Positions 18,562 through 26,509 of a stretch of DNA of 64,000 nt are shown here, piece by piece. Position 1 is the first letter of the stretch; the number at the start of each line of letters is the position of its first letter. The translations under genes were made by a program, and so were the position numbers. Source of the DNA: Azospirillum lipoferum (GTDB lineage: Bacteria; Pseudomonadota; Alphaproteobacteria; Azospirillales; Azospirillaceae); NCBI RefSeq assembly GCF_024170005.1, contig NZ_JALJXJ010000001.1, forward strand, positions 741,509 to 805,508, given 5' to 3'. The notes beneath the pieces are model-generated. The model saw nothing but the letters and a program-made list of their open reading frames with translations. It did not search any database and was not told where the DNA came from.

Positions 18562-19467
18562 ATGTATCGGCCTGAACTGAATGATCTGGATGCGGTCATT
18601 GCCATTGCCCGTCGGGGCTCCTTTCGGGCCGCGGCTCTGGATTTGGGCATGTCGACGACCGCGCTCAGCAATGCCATTGGAAAACTCGAAGCGGGCCTAG
18701 GTGTCCGTTTGTTCAATCGGACAACGCGGAGCGTCTCTCTCACCGATGCAGGCCGCGTATTCGTCGAGCAGGTCGGTCCCGCGTTGCAGGATATCCACGG
18801 TGCTCTGGATGCCGTGCGGTCGCAGCAGGCGATTCCGTCGGGCACGCTGCGCATCAACGCCTTTGCCATGGCGGCACGCGAGATCCTGTCGCCGCTCGTG
18901 CTGGAGTTTCTCCGCCGTCATCCACAGGTGCATATCGACCTCGTCACCGAAGGGCGGCTGGTGGATATCGTCGCTGAGGGCTTTGATCTCGGCGTGCGGG
19001 TGGCGGACCTCGTGCCCAGCGACATGATCGCGATTTCCCTCGGACGCCCGCAGCGATATGCCGTGGTCGGATCTCCAGCCTTCTTCGGAAAGCGTGACAG
19101 GCCGCGTGTCCCGCCCGACCTCCTGAATTATCCTTGTATTCGAGTTCGCCTGCCGAACGGAGCCCTTTACCGGTGGCAGTTCCAGAAGGACGGACAGGCG
19201 ACACAGATTGATGTCGACGGACCGATCACCTTGGACGAGGCCAGCCTTGTGCGAATCGCCGTCCTTGAAGGCATCGGATTGGGCTTCTTTATGGAACAGG
19301 ACGTGCGGACCGACATCGAGGCGGGCCGTCTCATTCGCGTGCTCGACGACTGGACGCCGCCACGAGCCGGGCTCTGCCTCTACTACCCGGGACGGCGCAA
19401 CCCCTCCGCCGCCTTCAGTGCGTTCATCGGCTTGGCTCGCGAATTCGGTGCCAAGCCGGTTCCGTGA
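18562..19467 (+). CDS. LysR family transcriptional regulator
   Basis: A 301-aa DNA-binding regulator. The N-terminal helix-turn-helix (about residues 1-60) reads [20 protein letters not shown], then [20 protein letters not shown] and [14 protein letters not shown]. The effector-binding domain (about 90-295) follows, with the usual LRINAF start. It is divergent from the SnoaL/SDR pair and probably controls it in response to an unknown ligand. The candidate operator lies in the shared promoter region. Confidence 0.95.
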   Translation: MYRPELNDLDAVIAIARRGSFRAAALDLGMSTTALSNAIGKLEAGLGVRLFNRTTRSVSLTDAGRVFVEQVGPALQDIHGALDAVRSQQAIPSGTLRINAFAMAAREILSPLVLEFLRRHPQVHIDLVTEGRLVDIVAEGFDLGVRVADLVPSDMIAISLGRPQRYAVVGSPAFFGKRDRPRVPPDLLNYPCIRVRLPNGALYRWQFQKDGQATQIDVDGPITLDEASLVRIAVLEGIGLGFFMEQDVRTDIEAGRLIRVLDDWTPPRAGLCLYYPGRRNPSAAFSAFIGLAREFGAKPVP

Positions 19468-19497
19468 TCCTCGATGTCCGAGGTGGTGGCGGGGACA

Positions 19498-20394
19498 TCA
19501 GGTTCTTGAAAGCAGAAAGCGGACAGTAATCGACAGCCGTTCGCCCGCAGGAAGGGCGATGATGCCGGAGCCGGGTTCCTGCGGGCGGTTCAGTGCATCG
19601 GTCATGTGGGTGACCGGCTCCAGGCACAGATAGGGCTCGCCCGGTGGGGCGTAGACGATCAGATGTCCGACCGGCCCGTCGGCAAGCATGGTCAGGCGCA
19701 GCCGCTCCTGCGGCCGTTCCAGTACCGCCGAACCGCTCCAACCGGTGAAGCCGTTGTCCAGCGTCACATGGTCCATGGTCACGCCGTGGCGAAAGTTCCA
19801 AGCTGGGGGCAGCGGCCGGTTGCGGCAGGGCAGGATGGTCGCGTCATTTTCCCACACCGTCTGGACATCGGCGGTCACGCGGGTGCCCGGCGTGCGGACG
19901 AAATAGGGGTGCAGCCCCAGCCCGGCCGGCATGTCGCAGTCCGACTCGTTGACGAGGTCCAGCGTGACGGTCAGCCCCTCGCCGTCGAGCCCAATCATCT
20001 GCGCCGCGCGGTAGCTCCAGGGCCAGTCGTCCGCCCGGTGGCTGAAGCTCATGTGCAGGGCATCATCGGTGGCGGCCTCCACGCTCCATGGGTTGGACCA
20101 GCCATGACCGTGGATGCGGTGCGGCGATCCGGGGTCGGTGGCCAGCACCACCTCCCGCCCCTGGAAGACGAAGCGGCCACCGCCGATGCGGTTGGAAAAG
20201 GGCACCAGCGGGAAGCAGGCCATGTCCGGGGAGAAATCACCTGCCAGCGCGCGATCGGACGCCCGCCGGAACAGCTCCACCGGACCGTCGGGAGTTGACA
20301 GGCTCCAACTCGCTAGCGAACCGCCGCAGTGCGGGGTCGCGGTGAGGCTCATCGGCCCGTGCTGCAACGCGATGATGGTGCCGGTCCGGATCAT
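19498..20394 (-). CDS. Aldose 1-epimerase (mutarotase) family protein
   Basis: A cytosolic beta-sandwich enzyme of 298 aa, predicted to interconvert alpha and beta anomers of an aldose or phosphosugar. Landmarks are CFPLVPFSNRIGGG (about residues 60-73), the first histidine motif HRIHGHGW, the second histidine in GLGLHPYF, and the C-terminal glutamate in LCLEPVTHMTDA. These match the GalM-type active site (two His plus Glu). Substrate specificity is not predictable. It converges with the LysR gene with a 30-nt gap and is otherwise alone. Confidence 0.9.
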   Translation of the reverse strand: MIRTGTIIALQHGPMSLTATPHCGGSLASWSLSTPDGPVELFRRASDRALAGDFSPDMACFPLVPFSNRIGGGRFVFQGREVVLATDPGSPHRIHGHGWSNPWSVEAATDDALHMSFSHRADDWPWSYRAAQMIGLDGEGLTVTLDLVNESDCDMPAGLGLHPYFVRTPGTRVTADVQTVWENDATILPCRNRPLPPAWNFRHGVTMDHVTLDNGFTGWSGSAVLERPQERLRLTMLADGPVGHLIVYAPPGEPYLCLEPVTHMTDALNRPQEPGSGIIALPAGERLSITVRFLLSRT

Positions 20395-20677
20395 GCGTTT
20401 CTCCCATCGTCAGCGTCCCGATTTTTATCGCACATGCGAAGGCTGAAGGGAACGGCCGCTGCCGCCGACGGGCGGAATGGCGCAACGCCGACACGCCTCA
20501 TATGCTTTTGATGAAAAATCTGGGTATCGTACACCCGTCATTTACCCTCGCTGCGCAAGAATGATCCACCGGCGGTGTGCCCTGGCGATATGCCATGGCC
20601 GGCGCGGTATGCTGGTTCGATCGACAACGCAGGCGGAGCGCCGTTGTTGCAGCCCGGTTGCACCATCCGCCACCCTG

Positions 20678-23368
20678 ATGGAAAGGCCCGGAGTGTCCAT
20701 TCCCCAGCTCAGCCGTGCGACGCCGACGCCCCAGGCGGCCATAAATACGCTCGACGAGGCGGAGCTGTGCGGCGCGCTGCCGGACTACCATGCGCTGTCG
20801 GCGCGTCTGGTGATCGGGGCGGTGATGCGATCGTTTCTGGACCCGCTGCTCCTGACCCCGACGGAGCTGATCCACCTCGCGAAGCCGCTGAAATCCTGTC
20901 TGGACCAGGGTTCCCTCATCGAAGCGGCCATCACCAGGATCGCGACGATCCAGGCCCGCGCGCCGGGTCAGGATCTGCAGGTGCGCCGCCGCGCCATCCG
21001 TGCCGCGGTGGACGAAAGCTGGGCCAAGGCACGGGTTGCCCAAGTCGCCTTCGCTGCCATGCCGCGTGGCCGCATGCCCGTGGACTGGCTGCTGTCCCAG
21101 GGGGCCAAGTCTCCCACCGGCGATGCCGATTACGACCTGCGCGTCGCCACCAGCCTCGAATTGGTCGACCTCAAGAACTGGAACGGCAAGCTGGACCGGC
21201 TGCTGGAACTGCATCAGTGGGACAGGGATGAGCGGCTGGCCGCGGCCGTCGACGGGGTGATCGGCGATATCCTGGCCTCCACCGCTGCGGGGGCGGAGCT
21301 GTTCGGGGCCAATCTGCTGCCTGGCACGCTGCTGTCGACCCTATGCGACCTGCTGTTCGGCCGCATCGGCATGGACGCCATCGGACCGAATCGTGTGGGC
21401 GTGCTGAACGCTTTGTTCCGCCAGGGCAAGCTGCCGCAGGCGAAGGCTGCTGTGCTCGACCGCATCCGCCGACAGTTGAAGGGGCCCCAGCCGCTGGGCC
21501 GCGGCGCCTTCGACCAGGAAGCGGAGATGCTGAAGACGCTGGTCGGCCATCTGCTGACCCGCGACGGGCTGGTTGGCGGTGCTGCCATGGCCGATGCGCT
21601 GACCGTGCGCTATTCGCGCCGGCTGGAGCAGGGTGGGGCCAGCGCCTATCGCCGGTCGATCGTCGGGCTTGGCGAGGGGCAGTCGGATCTGATCTGCCGC
21701 ATTCATTACCTGATCCGCGTGGCGGCGGTCCCTGCCGCCGAACGCCATGCCGACGAGATACTTGCCTCGCTGGAGGCCGCCGTCTGCAACGAACTGCTGA
21801 TTGAGAACATGCTGGTGCAGACGCCGGACACTGCCCTGCTGGAGCGTGACTTCGCCCGCGCGCTTGCGGGTATACGCTCCGCTCCGCTGCCGGCCGGCGC
21901 CTGCGAGCGGATCGCCGCAAGAGCGGAACGGGCGGTGGACGATTATGTGAAGACCGGCCAGCTCGCAGTCCGCCTTCGGCAGGTGGAGCCGGTCCTGCGC
22001 CGCCGCACCATCCGGCTGGCGGAGGTCGCCTGCTCCGGCCTGATCCGTGAGGATGGCGCGTTGCCGCTGATGCGCCAGCACATCCTGGAGATCGTCCGCC
22101 AGCCGCAGTTCCAGGCGGAGCTTGCCCAGCCGGAAAGCGAGGTCGCACAGGCGGAGGTCCGCCGGCTGCTGGAACTGCTCGACCGGCTGCGCCAGATGGC
22201 CACGGCGCCCGCACCGCCACCGGTTCTGCCCGCTGTTTCGCCTGCGGCGATGCAGCCCACCGTGGATGTGGCCTCGCTTCCGCCCCAGGCGACCCCGCCA
22301 AAGGGCATGCCCAGGGACAATCGCGGTGCGGAAACTATCCTTCACCCGGTCAGCCGGCAGCCGGCAGGGTCGGCAGGGTCGAAGCCGGTGTCCGTGGTGA
22401 CAGCCTGTCTTTGCCCCAGCTGCTATGCCACCCTAGGTGAGGCTGGAGCCTGCGCCGCCTGTGGTTTCCCTGCGAAGTCCGAGAACCGGCCGGGCGTGCA
22501 TCTGGTGCCGGGCACGTTGCTGCACGGCCGCTATCGCTCCGGACGGGTGCTGGGGCAGGGCGGGTTTGGCGCCACCTATCTGGGCTGGGACGACCGCCTG
22601 CGGGTGAAGGTGGCGATCAAGGAATATTACCCCGCCAACCTGATCGCCCGGGTTCCCAACGCTGCTGCCGTCTCTCCCTTCTCCGACGAGCATGCGGAGA
22701 CCTTCGCCGCCGGGCTGGAGAAATTCCTGGAGGAGGCGCGGACGCTGGCCCGTCTGCGCGACGTGCGCGAGATCGTCGGCGTCCAGGACTTCTTCGAGGA
22801 GAACGGCACCGCCTATCTGGTCATGGAACTGCTGGAAGGCCGCACCATGAAGAAGTACCTGACCGACTGCGGCGGGCGGATCGACGTGAAGCGGACATTG
22901 TCGGTGGTGATGCCGATCGCCAAGGCGTTGCAGGTCATCCACGATCAGGGGCTGATCCATCGCGACATCAGCCCGGACAATATTTTTCTGACCAACGGCG
23001 GCGACCGCAAGCTGCTGGATTTCGGTGCCGCCCGGCAGACAGCCCGTCCAGGTGCCGGCATGACCGTGATCCTCAAACCGGGCTATGCCCCGCCGGAGCA
23101 ATATTCCAACGAAGGGCGGCAGGGTCCCTGGTCCGATGTCTATGCGCTCTGCGCCACCATCTATCTGGCGCTGACCGGCCGCACCCCGCCCGACGCCACC
23201 GCCCGCTTCATGAACGACAAGGTGCCGAAACCGTCGGAACTGGGTGTCGCGCTGTCTCCCGGTTTCGAGAAGGTGCTTCTGTCGGGGCTCGCCATGCGCT
23301 GGCAGGACCGGCCGCAGTCGATGAAGGATCTCCTGCGGGCGATGACCAACGCCCTCTCCGGCGGCTGA
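20678..23368 (+). CDS. Serine/threonine protein kinase with C-terminal kinase domain and long helical N-terminus
   Basis: An 896-aa protein from ATG 20678; GTG 20693, with GGAAAGG upstream, is an alternative. Residues about 1-540 are helical with no family I recognise, and a Pro-rich linker follows. A four-cysteine zinc ribbon (CPSC and CAAC, about 578-597) precedes a bacterial Hanks-type kinase domain (about 613-896). The kinase has the glycine loop VLGQGGFGATYLGWDD, the lysine in VAIKEYY, the catalytic loop HRDISPDN (about 760) and the metal motif DFGAA. All catalytic residues are present, so it should be active. No membrane segment is visible. No phosphatase or FHA gene is adjacent, so targets are unknown. 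Confidence 0.88.
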   Translation: MERPGVSIPQLSRATPTPQAAINTLDEAELCGALPDYHALSARLVIGAVMRSFLDPLLLTPTELIHLAKPLKSCLDQGSLIEAAITRIATIQARAPGQDLQVRRRAIRAAVDESWAKARVAQVAFAAMPRGRMPVDWLLSQGAKSPTGDADYDLRVATSLELVDLKNWNGKLDRLLELHQWDRDERLAAAVDGVIGDILASTAAGAELFGANLLPGTLLSTLCDLLFGRIGMDAIGPNRVGVLNALFRQGKLPQAKAAVLDRIRRQLKGPQPLGRGAFDQEAEMLKTLVGHLLTRDGLVGGAAMADALTVRYSRRLEQGGASAYRRSIVGLGEGQSDLICRIHYLIRVAAVPAAERHADEILASLEAAVCNELLIENMLVQTPDTALLERDFARALAGIRSAPLPAGACERIAARAERAVDDYVKTGQLAVRLRQVEPVLRRRTIRLAEVACSGLIREDGALPLMRQHILEIVRQPQFQAELAQPESEVAQAEVRRLLELLDRLRQMATAPAPPPVLPAVSPAAMQPTVDVASLPPQATPPKGMPRDNRGAETILHPVSRQPAGSAGSKPVSVVTACLCPSCYATLGEAGACAACGFPAKSENRPGVHLVPGTLLHGRYRSGRVLGQGGFGATYLGWDDRLRVKVAIKEYYPANLIARVPNAAAVSPFSDEHAETFAAGLEKFLEEARTLARLRDVREIVGVQDFFEENGTAYLVMELLEGRTMKKYLTDCGGRIDVKRTLSVVMPIAKALQVIHDQGLIHRDISPDNIFLTNGGDRKLLDFGAARQTARPGAGMTVILKPGYAPPEQYSNEGRQGPWSDVYALCATIYLALTGRTPPDATARFMNDKVPKPSELGVALSPGFEKVLLSGLAMRWQDRPQSMKDLLRAMTNALSGG

Positions 23369-23390
23369 AACCGAAGACCCTCGCGCACGA

Positions 23391-23420
23391 AAAAAGGGAC
23401 CGGCGAACCGGTCCCTTTTT
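23391..23420. terminator. Bidirectional intrinsic terminator between kinase and cyclophilin genes
   Basis: The stem GGGACCGG (23396-23403) with CCGGTCCC (23408-23415) has a CGAA tetraloop and is flanked by A-run 23391-23395 and T-run 23416-23420. It can terminate transcription from both converging genes. Confidence 0.92.
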
Positions 23421-23443
23421 GCTGGTCGGCTGATGCGGCGACG

Positions 23444-24013
23444 TTACTTCACGTCGGCAGCGACCTGCATCTTGATGATCTTATCCGGGTTCGAGACCTG
23501 ACCGTTGCGGGCCTGATCGCCCTTCTTGATCATGTCGACGAACTCCATGCCTTCGACCACGCGGCCCCAGACGGTGTACTGGCGGTCCAGGAACTGGGAC
23601 GGGGCGAAGCAGATGAAGAACTGGCTGTCGGCGCTGTTCGGATCCTGCGCGCGGGCCATCGACAGGGTGCCGCGGATGTGCGGGGCGCTGGAGAACTCTG
23701 CCTTCAGCTTCTGGCCGGAGCCGCCCATGCCGGTGCCGGTCGGATCGCCGGTCTGGGCCATGAAGCCGTCGATGACACGGTGGAAGACGACGCCGTTGTA
23801 GAAGCCCTGGCGGGTCAGTTCCTTGATGCGGGCGACGTGGTTCGGCGCCAGGTCGGGCCGCAGTTCGATCACCACGCGACCGTCCTTCAGGTCGAGGTAA
23901 ATGGTGTTTTCCGGATCCAAGGCCTTCGCCTCCCCTTGAGAAACTGTAAAGAACGAGACAGTGAAGATTGTGGCGAAAAGCGCCGCCAGCAATGCGCGGG
24001 TCCACCGCTTCAT
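23444..24013 (-). CDS. Periplasmic cyclophilin-type peptidyl-prolyl isomerase
   Basis: Catalyses cis-trans isomerisation of prolyl bonds in exported proteins. The start is set at ATG 24013, giving 189 aa with a signal peptide (MKRWTRALLAALFATIF, cleavage near residue 28). Upstream in-frame sequence lacks coding character. The cyclophilin core is clear: FYNGVVFHRVIDGFMAQTGD, then GTLSMARAQDPNSADSQFFI and VWGRVVEGMEFVD. Active-site residues for R, F, M, Q and F of the cyclophilin pocket are present in those blocks. It stands alone, converging on the Ser/Thr kinase gene with a shared terminator. Confidence 0.95.
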   Translation of the reverse strand: MKRWTRALLAALFATIFTVSFFTVSQGEAKALDPENTIYLDLKDGRVVIELRPDLAPNHVARIKELTRQGFYNGVVFHRVIDGFMAQTGDPTGTGMGGSGQKLKAEFSSAPHIRGTLSMARAQDPNSADSQFFICFAPSQFLDRQYTVWGRVVEGMEFVDMIKKGDQARNGQVSNPDKIIKMQVAADVK

Positions 24014-24213
24014 GCGAAACACTCCGATGAGCCGAAATCCGCGCACCGGACCATAGGGGAAAAGTGCTGGAATGCAAAGCCGTGCTGGCGGGGAGGCCGA
24101 TCGGTCGAACAATCCGCCAAAAGTCACGGATGACGGCCGGTCGTCCGGGTGTTCATCCGGGCATGGACGTGGCATGCCGGTCCTGACGGACATGCGGGAA
24201 GGGAAGGCGGGCT

Positions 24214-25884
24214 TTGAGGCTGGGACGGGCGATCGCGGGGACGGTGGCTGTTGCGGTGACGCTTGGCGTCATTGGGCTGGGCGGGGTGATCCTGGCCGGA
24301 CCGGCCCTGATCGGCGTGACGGCGACGGAGACGCTGCGCGGAGCCGGCTTCACCAGTGCCGCGGTGACCGTCACCGGGATGCGTATCGCCGATGGCTGGG
24401 AAGGGTTGCGGCTGGAGTTCACCGGCGACAGCGGCCCGCTGGAGACCGCGGCCCAAACGCTGGATTTGCCGATGGCCGGCCGGCTGACCCTGTCCGGTGC
24501 GCTGGTTGTCGGGATCGAAGGCGGTGCCGTATCCGCCACATCCGCTGGTTGCCTGACTGCCAAGGTGGAACGGCTGACTGTTTCCGGTCAGCCGCTGGAT
24601 CTGCCGCAAGGGGCGACGATCTGTCCGGTGAAGGACGTTCCACTTGTGCGCTGGTCACCCGACGCCATGGCCGTGGCAGCCGAAGTGCAGGCACTGCGGC
24701 TCGACGCTCCCGCCAGCGCCCTGCGTGCCGAGCAACTCGTGCTGCAACTGCGGCAGGATGGAACTGGAGGGCGGGCGGATGCCACCATCGCGCGGCTGAT
24801 CAACACCGCCAAGCCGGCGCCGGTTGTCCCGCTCGCCATCACGATGCAGGCGGTCCAGGCGGGGGAGGGGCCATGGGACATCGACGGTACAGCCAGGAGC
24901 GCCAACGGCCTTCTCACCGTCACCCTCGACGGCACCTACGATCAGACCGCCGGGACAGGACGGCTGGAGGCGGCGGCGAAGCCGATCCGCCTTGCCGAGA
25001 ATGGTCCCGGTCTTGCCGCCATTTCGCCGCTGGCAGCGACCTTCCTTGAAAAGGCGTCCGGCACGCTGTCGGGCAAGGCGACGCTGACCCTGACGCCAAA
25101 GGGCCTGACCACGGCCGGCCAAGCGGTGGTGAAGGGGCTTGCCGGCGCTGCCGGGCCGGTGACGGTCGCCGGGGTCAGCGGTACCATCGCCCTGTCCAGC
25201 CTGTCGCCCCCGATCATCCCGGACGGGCAGAAGCTGTCGATCGGTCTGCTGGATGTCGGCATTCCTTTGACCGACGGCACGCTGCTGTTCGGTTATGGCC
25301 GCGATGGGCGGCTGGATGTCGACCGGGCGGAATGGCGCTGGGCCGGCGGCATGCTCCATGCCGATCCGTTCGAACTGGCGCCTGACAAGCCCAAGGGGAC
25401 GGTTACTCTGCACGCCGACGGCATCGACGCCGGCAGGCTGCTGGAACTGATCGCCGTGGATGGCCTGGAGGCGACCGGCAAGCTGGCCGGCACCCTGCCG
25501 GTGGTCTTCGCCAGCGATACGGTCACATTGAACGGAGGCGTCCTCGAATCGGCCGGATCGGGAACCCTGCGCTATGATCCCGCTCAACCGCCGTCCGGCC
25601 TGAAGGGGGAGGAGGGGAGCCCGACCGCCATGCTGATGGGGGCGCTGACCGACTTCCGGTACGAAACCCTGCGGATCACCATCGATGGGCAGGCTGGCGG
25701 CGAGCTTAGCGCCGGCTTCTCCCTGCGCGGGGCGAACCCGTCATTCTACGATGGCTATCCGGTTGCGCTTAACCTTAAGCTGTCCGGCGCGCTCGACCGG
25801 ATTCTGCGCCAGAACCTCGACGTCTACCGGATCCCCGACACGCTGCGGGACCGCATGACCGGCTCCGACCAGAAGGACCATTGA
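24214..25884 (+). CDS. ydbH: YdbH-family AsmA-like envelope protein
   Basis: A 556-aa protein with an N-terminal membrane anchor (about residues 7-30) and a long beta-rich periplasmic body. The C-terminal block YDGYPVALNLKLSGALDRIL is the hallmark of YdbH proteins, which belong to the AsmA-like group and are thought to form a lipid-conducting bridge across the periplasm. In E. coli, ydbH is followed by ynbE and ydbL, and the same three-gene order is found here. The start codon is TTG (24214), supported by AAGGCGG 5 nt upstream; no suitable ATG exists. It begins the operon and overlaps or abuts ynbE. Shorter than the E. coli protein (about 880 aa), so part of the groove may be missing. Confidence 0.85.
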   Translation: MRLGRAIAGTVAVAVTLGVIGLGGVILAGPALIGVTATETLRGAGFTSAAVTVTGMRIADGWEGLRLEFTGDSGPLETAAQTLDLPMAGRLTLSGALVVGIEGGAVSATSAGCLTAKVERLTVSGQPLDLPQGATICPVKDVPLVRWSPDAMAVAAEVQALRLDAPASALRAEQLVLQLRQDGTGGRADATIARLINTAKPAPVVPLAITMQAVQAGEGPWDIDGTARSANGLLTVTLDGTYDQTAGTGRLEAAAKPIRLAENGPGLAAISPLAATFLEKASGTLSGKATLTLTPKGLTTAGQAVVKGLAGAAGPVTVAGVSGTIALSSLSPPIIPDGQKLSIGLLDVGIPLTDGTLLFGYGRDGRLDVDRAEWRWAGGMLHADPFELAPDKPKGTVTLHADGIDAGRLLELIAVDGLEATGKLAGTLPVVFASDTVTLNGGVLESAGSGTLRYDPAQPPSGLKGEEGSPTAMLMGALTDFRYETLRITIDGQAGGELSAGFSLRGANPSFYDGYPVALNLKLSGALDRILRQNLDVYRIPDTLRDRMTGSDQKDH

Positions 25885-25892
25885 CCGCCACC

Positions 25893-26141
25893 ATGGATAT
25901 CAAGTTTCCGCCAAACGGCCTGACGGCCGTCCTGCTGATTTCGGTCACGCTTGCCGCCTGCGCCCCGACGGTGAAGATCCAAGCGCCCGACAAGCCCATC
26001 GAGATCAATCTGAACGTCCGGATCGAGCAGGAGGTGCGGGTCAAGCTGGAACGCGACGTCGACGACGCCATTCGCAACGATCCCGCTCTGTTCGGTCTTC
26101 CCACCGACTCCGTGCCCTCTTCGGCGAAGGGGAAAAAGTGA
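25893..26141 (+). CDS. ynbE: YnbE-like outer-membrane lipoprotein
   Basis: A small lipoprotein of 82 aa from ATG 25893. A TTG at 25881 overlapping the ydbH stop (TTGA), with GAAGGA just upstream, is an alternative start. The signal peptide ends in the lipobox VTLAACAPTV. The mature part, IEINLNVRIEQEVRVKLERD, matches YnbE, which in E. coli partners YdbH at the outer membrane. The gene lies directly between ydbH and ydbL with overlapping ends, so the three are one unit. Confidence 0.82.
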   Translation: MDIKFPPNGLTAVLLISVTLAACAPTVKIQAPDKPIEINLNVRIEQEVRVKLERDVDDAIRNDPALFGLPTDSVPSSAKGKK

Positions 26142-26509
26142 TGACGAAAAGCCTCATCAGCCGCCGGCATTTCAACCGGCTTGCCCTGTACGCCCTGGCG
26201 GCCGGGATGCTGACCGCTGCGCTGCCGCAACTGGCACTGGCCCAGGATGCTCTGGCCACCGCCAAGGCTGCCGGCCAACTGGGTGAGCGTCCGGACGGGA
26301 TGGTCGGCGTGGTTCCCGGCGCGCCGGATACCGCCCAGGTGCTGGCGCAGCAGGTGAACGCCCAGCGCCTCGCCCGCTATCAGGAGATCGCCAAAGGCAA
26401 CGGCACGGCGCTGGACAAGGTCCAGGCGGTCGCCGGCCAGCAGTTGATCGAACGAACCCCGGCCGGGCAGTACGTGATGACCGCCGCGGGCCAGTGGCAA
26501 CGCAAGTGA
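26141..26509 (+). CDS. ydbL: YdbL-family (DUF1318) periplasmic protein
   Basis: A 122-aa exported protein. The N-terminus has a twin-Arg-containing basic region (SRRHFNRLALYAL) and a signal sequence ending near ALAQD. The body, ATAKAAGQLGERPDGMVGVV, is the DUF1318/YdbL signature, and NGTALDKVQAVAGQQLIERT follows. In E. coli, YdbL modulates the YdbH-YnbE complex. The ATG at 26141 shares a base with the ynbE stop (TGATG). GTG 26138 is also in frame, but the ATG with GAAGGGG upstream is preferred. Confidence 0.85.
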   Translation: MTKSLISRRHFNRLALYALAAGMLTAALPQLALAQDALATAKAAGQLGERPDGMVGVVPGAPDTAQVLAQQVNAQRLARYQEIAKGNGTALDKVQAVAGQQLIERTPAGQYVMTAAGQWQRK

